From NCBI GenBank assembly GCA_002370555.1, contig AP014718.1, positions 2,356,001 to 2,420,000 of the forward strand: 64,000 nt of DNA, read 5' to 3'. The position numbers and the translations under genes are program-made. Below the pieces are notes generated by a model. The model was not told the origin of the DNA. It saw only the letters and a program-made list of their open reading frames with translations, and searched no databases. Positions 56,601 through 64,000 of this stretch are shown one piece after another. The stretch is from Arthrobacter sp. Hiyo4. GTDB taxonomy: Bacteria > Actinomycetota > Actinomycetes > Actinomycetales > Micrococcaceae. Within the stretch, counting starts at the first letter, position 1; each line of letters starts with the position of its first letter.

Positions 56601-58516
56601 GCCAGCAGCTGTCCCGTGGCCAGCGGATCAATGCCGGCAGGGTATTTCAGCCCGAGGTCATAGAGGAAGAAGTCCCGCTGGTCGGCCGTCTCGATCTCAA
56701 AGGGCCGCTCATCCAGCACCTCGAGTCCCAGATTGTGGAAGAAGGGCAGGATCTGGCTCAGGCTCTTGGGCTCCAGCATGTACAGCTTGACGCGGGCATC
56801 CTCCTCCAGGACTTCACCGGCGCCCTTGGGCAAGTACACATGGACGCCCGGCCGTTCCTGCCTGGCACCGGCCGTGCGCTCGGCTTCAGCCCGTACTTTT
56901 CGAACCGGGCGATGTCCTCCAGCGCGTCTTCGACCTCGTAATCCACCCGGTAGCCGGCCGGAAAAGCCTCCGACCAGATAGCGGCAAGCTCCTTCGCCTG
57001 CTCATCGGCGCCGCGTTCCCGCAGGACTTCGGCGATGCCCTCACTCCACGAACGGGCTGCCCGGACCAGCCGCGCTTCAAGCTCGTCGGCGTTGAAGTGG
57101 CTGACCTCGCTGCCCTTGGGCAGGCGGATCCGGAAGAACAGGCGGGCTAGGGCCGATTCGGTCATCCTCGCTTCGTAGTCGATGGACTCAGCCTTGAACG
57201 TGGTCCGTAATTCTTCCTCGATGCGGAGCCGGACATTGGTGGTGTACCTGTCACGCGGAAGGTAGACCACCGCGGACATAAAACGGCCGTAGATGTCCGG
57301 CCGCAGGAACAGCCGGGTCCGCCGCCGCTCCTGCAATTTCTGGATGCCGGTTGCGGTGGCCGCCAGGTCCTCGGTCTCGATCTGGAACAGCTCGTCGCGG
57401 GGATACGTTTCCAGGATCCCCAAAAGGTCCTTGCCGGAGTGTGAGTCAGGCGGGAAGCCGGCATTGCCCAGCACGGCATCCACTTTTTCGCGCACGACGG
57501 GGATGTTCCGGACGGATCCGGCGTAGGCACTGGTTGCGAACAGGCCGATAAAGCGGCGCTCGCCGTTGACGTTGCCGGCCGCATCAAAACTCTTCACGCC
57601 GATGTAGTCAAGGTACGCGGGCGGTGGACAGTTGACCGTGAGTTTGCCTTGGTGATTACCAGCGCCCGCTTTTCCCGGGCTTTCTTTCGGCCGGCGTCAG
57701 TGAGGTGCTGCATGTGTGGAGCGCCCGGCTTCGCCCGGAGCAGTCCGAGACCGCTGTCTTCACGCAGTTCCAATACATCTTCACCATCGACAGTAACGAG
57801 GTCGTACTCACGGTATCCAAGGAAAGTGAAGTTCCGTCGTCGAGCCAGCGCAGAAGATCCTGCGCCTGCCGCAGTTCGGCAATCTGGCCGGGTGGGACAC
57901 CTGGTCCAGGCTCGCGGCAATCTGTTGGGCCTTGTTGCGCATCTTGGGCCAGTCTTCGACGGCAGCGCGCACGTCTCCCAGGATGCGGTCCAGACCGTTC
58001 AGCAACGATGCCTTGGCCTCGTCGGACACACGGTTGATTTCCACGGCGATCCACGACTCCATGTGGGAGGCGTTTTCGCCCTGCGCGATGAGGTGCGACA
58101 GCATAGGCATCGCGGCCGTATCACCGCTGGAGAGACCGATGTGGGACGGGACGCGGTCAATTTTGACCAGCTGTCCCGTTTCCCGGTTCCGGGTCACCAC
58201 GAACAGTGGATGAAGCACAAGTCCGATGGCGGCGTTCTGGCGCACAAGCTCCGCGTTGACCGAGTCAACAAGGAAAGGCATATCGTCCGTCACGACATAG
58301 ACGACGCTGCTGTCCTCTTCGTTGACGATGGAAACCTTCGCCTGGCCCGGCTGCCGGTTAGCGGCGACACTGCGGTGGGTTTCCGCCCGGCTGGCCAACG
58401 CCTCGGGGAATAAGTCCGGCATCCTCTTCGGCAAGATGCTGGTAATAATCGGCCAGGAATCCCTCCCGGTCACCAATAACCAAAGCTTGATCCTCCACGC
58501 TGGATCCAGACGACAT
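53675..58516 (-). CDS. gdh: NAD-specific glutamate dehydrogenase, 180-kDa class (many frame breaks)
   Basis: Large catabolic enzyme that oxidises glutamate to 2-oxoglutarate and ammonia. ATG 58516 is chosen by GGAGG eight bases upstream and the natural start [15 protein letters not shown]. About 1,614 codons are spanned, matching the L_180 class (as Rv2476c). Regulatory N-terminal parts ([28 protein letters not shown]) come before the catalytic core [37 protein letters not shown] once repaired, [12 protein letters not shown], and the NAD domain and helical C-terminus. The reading frame changes at least seven times (around 58430, 57840, 57600, 56880, 55960, 55350, 55050, 54260), always with conserved sequence on both sides. 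Confidence 0.9.
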
Positions 58517-58573
58517 CGACAAACGCCTCCATCACAAGTTTGATGCTGCACCGTTGCAGCTCCTACGGCGAGC

Positions 58574-59876
58574 CTAGCCCTTTCGGCGACGCCTCGGTGT
58601 GGAAGAAAATACAGAGGATCGGGAAGATCGCTGGACAGGTGCACAAACCAATTCGGCGATCGCCTGCCTCAGCTTGGAATCCGGCGCCGTTTCAAGCAGC
58701 AGGGAGCCGCCGAGCAGCGCCGCATCAGCTGCGGGCTGTCCGCCGGCAGGAAGACCGCGATCTGCGACGACGGACCGTACCGTTCCCACGCATCCTTCAG
58801 CTGGCGTTCCGGGACCTCCCCACCGCCGCTGCCCGGACCTTGTTCATCACCACAACAGGCGACACCTGCGGGACTGCCAGCTCAAGCTCCGCGAGTCCGC
58901 GGACCAGCCGGGAACCCCACCGGATCGGCGGCCCCACGGCATAGACGGTGTCCGCCAGTTCCAGGGTCCGCAGGGTCGCGGCATTCCGGCGCGGAGCCAT
59001 CGTGTCGAAGCTGAGTTCCTCGTCCGCCTCCAGGCAGAAGCCGGTGTCCACAACCACGACGTCGGCAATCTCCTTCGCGCGTTCCAGCACCAGCGACAGG
59101 GCTGCTGCACGTAGTTCGGTCCACCTGTCCGCCCGGGTGATCCCGGTCAGGACCCGGAAAGTTCCAAGCTTGGTGGTGACCGGTGTGGCCACCTTCAGCA
59201 GCGCATCGGCGTCGAGCAGTCCCTGGTCTGCAAGCCGGCAGGCCTGCGCGATCCCCGCAGATTCATCCAGCAGGCCCAGGACTGCGGCGATGCTGGCCCC
59301 GTAACTGTCGGCGTCGACGAGGAGCACGGATTTCCCATCCGCGGCCAGTTCGCCTGCGATGTTGGCGGCGACGAAGGTCCGGCCGGGTGAACCGGCGGGA
59401 CCCCACACGGCAATGATCTTGCCCGCCCCGGAGGCCGGAGGCACGTCCGCGTGGTCTGCGGGACGCTGACGCAACGCAGCGCTGGTCTCCCCCAGCCCGC
59501 TCCCGAACGTTGCATCCCTGGCGGTGCCTGTCAGCTGGGCAACGGCCTCGGCAATCCTGCCGGCCAGGGCGGCGGACTCTACTCCGGTCAGTGCGGAGGC
59601 CACACCGATCCCGCGCAGCCTGGCAGCCTCGTCGGCGTCATCCGTCAGGGCGATGATCGCCACGCCCACGGCACCGAGCCGATCAACGAGCGAAGCAGTC
59701 AGGCCCTCGCAGCCGTCGGCCACAACCGCGGCCCGTGCCAGGCCGCTCTGGCAGGCCGCCAGCAGTTCCGTCAGTTCGGTGCAGCGACGGACCACCGTGA
59801 CTGGACCGTGGAGCCGCTCCAACCCGCCCACCACGTCCTCGCGGGCCTGGCCCACGGTGACCACGGGGATGCTCAT
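58574..59876 (-). CDS. CpaE/TadZ-like MinD-family ATPase, Ssd-like (frame breaks at C-terminus)
   Basis: ParA/MinD-superfamily protein with an N-terminal receiver-like domain (residues 1-120: VAIIALTDDADEAARL) and an ATPase domain with a deviant Walker A (WGPAGSPGRTFVAANIA), switch I VLLVDADSYGASI and VVVDTGFCLEADEEL. Breaks near 58815 and 58745 are repaired by single bases to give SPERQLKDAWERYG and ADAALLGGSLLLE; repaired length about 435. It overlaps the SAF-protein gene by four bases. CpaE/TadZ proteins localise Tad pilus machines; the mycobacterial homologue Ssd is linked to septum control. Which role applies here is not settled by the sequence. Confidence 0.8.
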
Positions 59877-60514
59877 GAGGCCCCGCCCGGGTTCCACACC
59901 ACTGAAATCTTGGCCTGGTTCGCCTGCGCGCCGAGGATGGCCGGCATCTGGCCGTCGGCAACCAGCACCATCAGCACCGTATTGCGGGAGGACCCCAAGG
60001 CCGTGGAGCCGGCGGTCACCTGTGCAATTTCCGCGCCGGGCAGCAGGAGCTTCGGCTCACTGAAGCCGTTGCGGGCATCCGGCAAGGCAACCCAGACGTC
60101 CACCCGGGTCCCGGCAACCGCCTGCGGCGGCAGTGCTTCCTCAATGGTCACGGTCACGGGCTTGCGGTCCAACAAATCCACAGTGGCCAGACTTTCCCTG
60201 GGCACCAGTTGGTTCTTGCCGATTCTTTGGACTGCGACCAACCCGTCGGGGAGCCCTGCTTCAACGGTGACGTAATGCTGTTCGGTCTCACCCAGGCGGA
60301 CCTTGGCCCGGACCACATTGTCCGCGGTCAGCTTCTCGCCCACCGCGATGGAGTCCCGGGCGGCGTAAACCTCGGTGGTCCGATCAGCGCTGCCAACCAG
60401 CGAGATCACTCCCACCACCGATGCCAGGACCAGCAGCACGCCAACCAGCAGCCGGGGATCCTTCCACGACGGCGGTTTCAGCCTGGCACCTGTTGTAACA
60501 GCATCGTGGCTCAT
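59873..60514 (-). CDS. SAF-domain membrane protein, CpaB/RcpC-like
   Basis: Intact 213-residue protein from ATG 60514 with a GGGGAGAAGAGC ribosome-binding region. One membrane helix (LLVGVLLVLASVVGVISLV) is followed by a SAF domain (VYAARDSIAVGEKLTADNVV to VQRIGKNQLVPRESL) and a C-terminal domain (GTRVDVWVALPDARNGF, IAQVTAGSTALGSS). CpaB/RcpC proteins help form the Tad secretion channel. Its coupled partner is the CpaE-like ATPase. It may supply the Tad locus at 8-13 kb, which lacks this component. Confidence 0.82.
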   Translation of the reverse strand: MSHDAVTTGARLKPPSWKDPRLLVGVLLVLASVVGVISLVGSADRTTEVYAARDSIAVGEKLTADNVVRAKVRLGETEQHYVTVEAGLPDGLVAVQRIGKNQLVPRESLATVDLLDRKPVTVTIEEALPPQAVAGTRVDVWVALPDARNGFSEPKLLLPGAEIAQVTAGSTALGSSRNTVLMVLVADGQMPAILGAQANQAKISVVWNPGGAS

Positions 60515-60664
60515 GCTCTTCTCCCCTAGCTCCGGTCCAGGCGGCTGGCTGCGTCCGGACACCTCATTGTTACGGCATGGGCCCGGAACAAAAGTCAAAA
60601 GACCAAACAACATCAAACTGTGGATAACCGCACCAGATGACGCCTTCAATGGCAAAATGGAGCT

Positions 60665-60880
60665 ATGCCCAGATTCCTGACTCTCGCCGATGTTGCTGAA
60701 CAGCTGCAAATCAACTCGCCGGCGGCCTATGCCTTGGTCCGCAGCGGAGAACTGAAGGCCATCCAGGTGGGTGGGCGCGGGCAGTGGCGCGTCGAGGAAA
60801 AGATGCTGGAGCAATACATCGAAGAGCGTTACGCCGAGGCCAGCCGCATGATCCAGGAAGCCAAAGCCAAGCAAGGCTGA
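60665..60880 (+). CDS. Excisionase-family helix-turn-helix protein
   Basis: A 71-residue MerR/excisionase-like DNA-binding protein: RFLTLADVAEQLQINSPAAY as the helix-turn-helix, VRSGELKAIQVGGRGQWRV as the wing, and an acidic helical tail. It is a stand-alone chromosomal regulator rather than a phage excisionase, as no integrase is near. It is divergent from the SAF-domain gene with 150 bases between, and could act on that promoter, but no operator is evident. Confidence 0.85.
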   Translation: MPRFLTLADVAEQLQINSPAAYALVRSGELKAIQVGGRGQWRVEEKMLEQYIEERYAEASRMIQEAKAKQG

Positions 60881-60893
60881 TCCGGCCGGCGGC

Positions 60894-61464
60894 TACAGTT
60901 CCCCTGCATTCTGTGACCGCAGGGCACCCAGCGCCGCAAACGGAATCGTGGCTACCTGCCGGACCTGTGATGCCCGCCGGGACTCCCGGGACTGACCAGC
61001 GCCAGGTCCAAAAAGTCACTGCCCACCCGGTCGATGACTCCTGCCAGCCCGGTATCCCTTTCCGGCGCGTGGCGCAGAGTGACTGCGAGTTCGGCCCGGT
61101 CCCGCGCCAGGCCCCGCAGGGCATGCGCCAATCCGATCCGGCGCCGCACCTGCGAAGTCTCGGCCACGGAGCCGCGGCCAAGGCCCGCATAGCGTGCCAC
61201 CGCGCCGTACGGGACCAGGACCTGGTGACGCAACTCGTTCAGGACCAGCGCATCGGCTCCGGCATGGCTCAGGGTTCCTTCGAAGGCGCGCCCACACGCC
61301 AGGTACACGGCCACGTGGCTGTTCAGGGAACCCCTCAAGCGGTCAGCCAGAGCGACGGATGCTGTTTCCACTCTTGTCCGCTCAGAGATCTCGGCATCGA
61401 CGGCCAGCCGCTCGCCCTCGGCGAACTGTGCCTCCATATCACTGAACAGTGCATCCCAACGCAT
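60894..61464 (-). CDS. Conserved actinobacterial protein of unknown function (one frame break)
   Basis: About 190 residues from ATG 61464 (MRWDALFSDMEAQFAEGERL). The protein is Ala/Arg/Leu-rich with a beta-rich middle (LNSHVAVYLACGRAFEGTLS, LRHQVLVPYGAVARYAGLG). A break near 60985 is repaired by one base, after which the end reads VRQVATIPFAALGALRSQNA and stops at 60894. Convergent with the HTH gene, 13 bases apart. No recognised domain; it resembles nothing catalytic. Confidence 0.7.
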
Positions 61465-61612
61465 GGGGCCAAGCGTAGGGTGCGGGTTTGTTCGCGGTCA
61501 ATTCACCAACGACTTCACTCCAGTCTCTGGACAAATCCAGCACAGCTGCGTCAAACTGAACCTAGATTCATCAAACAACATCAAACAGCATCAAAAGTGA
61601 GATAGGAACATC

Positions 61613-62445
61613 ATGACGGCAGCTACAGCACGTGGGCTCCGCGCAGACTCCGTCATGGCGGCGTCCATCCTCCTGTTGGGATTCTTCCTCTGCGTTGCAG
61701 GCGGGAGCATGGTGGGTCGATGGCACCTGTCGACAGCACGCCGGCAAGGCCCGGACCTTGATGACCTACTTGGTGCCGTGGCTGTCGCCGCTGGGGTGGC
61801 CATCGTGGCGTGGTGGATTTTCTCGATGGTTTTGGCGTCAGCGGCCGCCGTCCTGGGCAGGTGCGGCAGGCGGCGGCCGCCGACAGGGCCGGCAAGTGCT
61901 GCCCGGCATTTATGCGCCGGCTCGCTGTGGCCGCGCTGTCGGTGCAATTGCTGTCGGCACCGCTGGCTCACGCAGCCGTCCCACCGGCCGGGCCCGCTTG
62001 GGTACCCACGCAGGAAGTGGCGCTCCAGGTCGTACCGGTCCGCGGCGCAGCCGTCCAGGCCCAGTGGTCTCCCACAAGCGGCCACCGGCAGCTCCCGGAA
62101 CCGGAGGGCAAACACCCCGCAGACACGGGAGGACAGGCCACCGAAACTCCTGCGGCGGCGGTCCGGCCAGACTGGCGTCCCAGCCCGCCGGTCCCGGACC
62201 CCGGCCTGCTGGCGGCCCAGCCCGTCCGGGCGGAACAGGGCCCACCGGCGCCACTGAGTGAGGTGACGGTGCTGGCGGGCGACACACTCTGGGACATCGC
62301 CTCCCGCCACTTGGGCCCGGCGGCTTCGGATGTGGATGTCGCCTTGCACTGGCCCCGCTGGTACGAGGCCAACAAATCCCGGATCGGCGAAAGCCCGCAT
62401 GTCCTGCTGCCCGGGCAGATTTTGAAAGCACCTTCCACGGCCTAA
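61613..62445 (+). CDS. LysM-domain membrane protein (one frame break)
   Basis: About 277 residues after repair. ATG 61613 lies after a possible GATAGGAA site. Two N-terminal helices (SILLLGFFLCVAGGSMVG, AVAAGVAIVAWWIFSMVLA) are followed by a break near 61875, a third hydrophobic stretch (LAVAALSVQLLSAPLAHA), a Pro/Ala-rich extracytoplasmic linker and a C-terminal LysM domain (VTVLAGDTLWDIASRHLG, LLPGQILKAP). It should bind peptidoglycan from a membrane anchor. Followed after about 40 bases by the Rv3235-like gene. Confidence 0.8.
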
Positions 62446-62488
62446 CCGACGTTCCGATATTCATCAGCTCACGATCAAGGGGAATCAC

Positions 62489-62955
62489 ATGTACGCAGTT
62501 ACGCCAATCCGCTCCGCCACGGTCAACCCGGGCGGCGCGGCAGCAGTCCGCCAGGTTCCTCCGCGCACCACGACCGCGCCGGTCGTGCCGGTGCGTGCGG
62601 CAGACGAAGCCTCCGAAATCCTGGCGATCACACGCAGTACCGTGCAGGCGGCCATGGAAGTCCTCGCCGGCATCCGGCCGATCCACCAGCTCGCCGCCGT
62701 CTGGATCCGCGCTGCCTCGCCGTGCTGCAGCACCGTGCGGCCTTGATCCGCCGCGAACAGTCGCGTTCTGCCTCGCCGTCCCTGGCCCGGCTGCACAAGA
62801 ACTCCATCGTGCGTTCAGTCCGCGCCTGCGAGGTCGCCCCGGGCATCTATGAGGCAAGCGCCGTGGTGGTTGATGACATCCGGGCACGGGCTGTCGCGGT
62901 CCGGCTTGAGCGCAGCAAGCAGGTCTGGCGCGTGACCGAGTTCATGGTCGGCTGA
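62489..62955 (+). CDS. Rv3235-family small protein (one frame break)
   Basis: About 155 residues. ATG 62489 has a GGGGAA site upstream. The first half is Pro/Val-rich (VRQVPPRTTTAPVVPVRA), the second half has the family core: RPIHQLAAWLDPRCLAVLQ after restoring one base near 62698, RLHKNSIVRSVRACEVAPG, ASAVVVDDIRARAVAVRLE and RVTEFMVG. Rv3235-type proteins lie near secA throughout Actinobacteria, as here; their function is not known. Confidence 0.82.
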
Positions 62956-62976
62956 GCCGCTTGCCCACGAATGCAC

Positions 62977-63006
62977 AAGTGCCCGGAGCTGAGGCTCCGG
63001 GCACTT
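62977..63006. terminator. Bidirectional terminator downstream of the Rv3235-like gene and secA
   Basis: AAGTGCCCGGAGC pairs perfectly with GCTCCGGGCACTT around a TGAG loop, between the convergent Rv3235-like gene and the secA 3' end. Confidence 0.85.
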
Positions 63007-63093
63007 CCAATGTCGAACTATTTCAAAGACACTCCATTGCAGTGCGGATCTATTGCAGGGTCAACCCTCGCTGATCTGCCATGATCCCTGCTG

Positions 63094-64000
63094 TCAGCGG
63101 CGCTTTTTCCTGGCCGGACGCTTGGTGGCGTCCTGCGCCGCAGCCTTTGCGGGATTTCCGGACCGTGAAGAGACACGACCCTCCACCCGGGTCTGGGATG
63201 CGCCGTCTTCGCCGGGAGCCGTGTACTGCAGCTGGGCCGGCTTCTCCGGCGCCTCCAAGCCGGCAGCGTGGATCTGCGGCTCAACGTGCTCGGTGTGGCC
63301 ACCTGCTGCGTCGGGCACCACCACATCCTGGGCCGGAGTCACCTCAACTTCAAGGTTGAACAGGAAACCGACGCTTTCCTCGCGGATGGCCTCCATCATG
63401 CTCTGGAACATCACGAAGCCCTCGCGCTGGTATTCCACCAGCGGGTCACGCTGTGCCATGGCGCGCAGTCCGATGCCTTCCTTTAGGTAGTCCATCTCAT
63501 AGAGGTGTTCCTGCCACTTGCGCCCGATGACCGAGAGCACCACACGGCGTTCCAGCTCGCGCATGCTCTCGGCGCCGATGGTCTCTTCCCGGGTCTGGTA
63601 GACCACGCGGGCGTCGGAGAGCAGCTCCTCCTTGAGGAATTCAACAGTGAGCTTGGACTTGCCGCCGGCTTCCTCGATGATCTCATCCGCTGTGACACTG
63701 ACGGGGTAGAGGGTCTTGAGGTTGGTCCACAGCTGGGTGTAGTCCCAGTCGTCGCCATTGCCTTCGGCCGTGGCGGAGTCGATCAGGGCGGTGATGGTGT
63801 CCTCCACAAAGAACTGGACCTTCTCGTGGAGGTCGTCACCTTCGAGGATCCGGCGGCGGTCACCGTAGATGGCTTCGCGCTGGCGGTTCAGGACGTCGTC
63901 GTACTTGAGGACGTTCTTGCGCTGCTCGGCGTTGCGGCCTTCAACCTGGCCCTGGGCAGACGCGATGGCCCGGGAAACCAGTTTCGATTCCAGCGCCACA
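63094..64000 (-). CDS. secA: Preprotein translocase ATPase SecA, C-terminal third (partial)
   Basis: Motor of the Sec export pathway. The gene runs out of the window at its 5' side; about 300 C-terminal residues are present. They include [40 protein letters not shown], the long helical scaffold domain, [20 protein letters not shown] and [20 protein letters not shown]. The tail is acidic then very basic ([11 protein letters not shown]) and lacks the C-terminal Cys/His zinc motif that binds SecB, as expected for an actinobacterial SecA1. Confidence 0.95.
   Translation of the reverse strand, partial: VALESKLVSRAIASAQGQVEGRNAEQRKNVLKYDDVLNRQREAIYGDRRRILEGDDLHEKVQFFVEDTITALIDSATAEGNGDDWDYTQLWTNLKTLYPVSVTADEIIEEAGGKSKLTVEFLKEELLSDARVVYQTREETIGAESMRELERRVVLSVIGRKWQEHLYEMDYLKEGIGLRAMAQRDPLVEYQREGFVMFQSMMEAIREESVGFLFNLEVEVTPAQDVVVPDAAGGHTEHVEPQIHAAGLEAPEKPAQLQYTAPGEDGASQTRVEGRVSSRSGNPAKAAAQDATKRPARKKRR

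Noticed and set aside
60665..60880. Phage excisionase / prophage remnant
   Set aside because: No integrase, attachment repeats or phage genes nearby; neighbours are core actinobacterial genes.

Overview
This window is a high-GC actinobacterial chromosome segment, most likely from the Micrococcaceae (Arthrobacter/Pseudarthrobacter group). The basis is a tmRNA tag ending DFALAA, a WhiB1 regulator beside a PdtaS-type kinase, a Tad pilus locus, a 180-kDa-type NAD-glutamate dehydrogenase, a prfB gene without a programmed frameshift, and an RmlC-RmlD fusion. The species assignment is inference from gene content.

Layout. (a) 0-8.2 kb is core: paired fluoride channels, small hypothetical genes, an HtrA-type protease, tmRNA (ssrA), smpB, an M23 peptidase, ftsX, ftsE and prfB. 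(b) 8.2-13.1 kb is a Tad/Flp pilus operon on the minus strand. (c) 13.3-19.3 kb encodes two secreted enzymes, a GH25 muramidase and an S8 subtilase. They share an almost identical C-terminal domain of about 500 residues, carried on a 1,538-bp direct repeat. (d) 19.5-46.9 kb is a large surface-polysaccharide region. It holds a UDP-L-FucNAc module (WbjB/C/D-like) with a WbuB-like transferase, a dTDP-L-rhamnose module (rmlA, rmlB, rmlCD), GT2 transferases, a flippase, GtrA, large multi-membrane proteins including two YfhO-like paralogues, and a coupled operon glf-glfT2-wzm-wzt-yfhO for making and exporting a galactofuranose polymer. (e) 47-51 kb is one large FHA-FtsK/SpoIIIE ATPase of EssC type. 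(f) 51-64 kb is core again: whiB1, pdtaS, NAD-glutamate dehydrogenase, a CpaE-like ATPase, a SAF/CpaB-like protein, a small HTH protein, a LysM protein, an Rv3235-like protein and the 3' end of secA.

How the genes work together. ssrA and smpB form the ribosome-rescue pair. FtsEX plus the M23 protein look like a divisome hydrolase module. The Tad locus has its motor, platform and minor pilins here, while CpaB-like and CpaE-like partners lie about 45 kb away. The polysaccharide genes supply three activated sugars (UDP-L-FucNAc, dTDP-L-Rha, UDP-Galf) with both a flippase route and an ABC-export route. The duplicated C-terminal module on the muramidase and the protease is the best candidate for something new: two different catalytic heads on one surface-targeting domain, next to the locus that builds the surface polymer.

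Quality caveat. About half of the genes are split by single-base frame changes, mostly at C or G runs and nearly always explained by one missing base. I treat these as sequencing errors and give merged coordinates; the notes say where the frame breaks lie.
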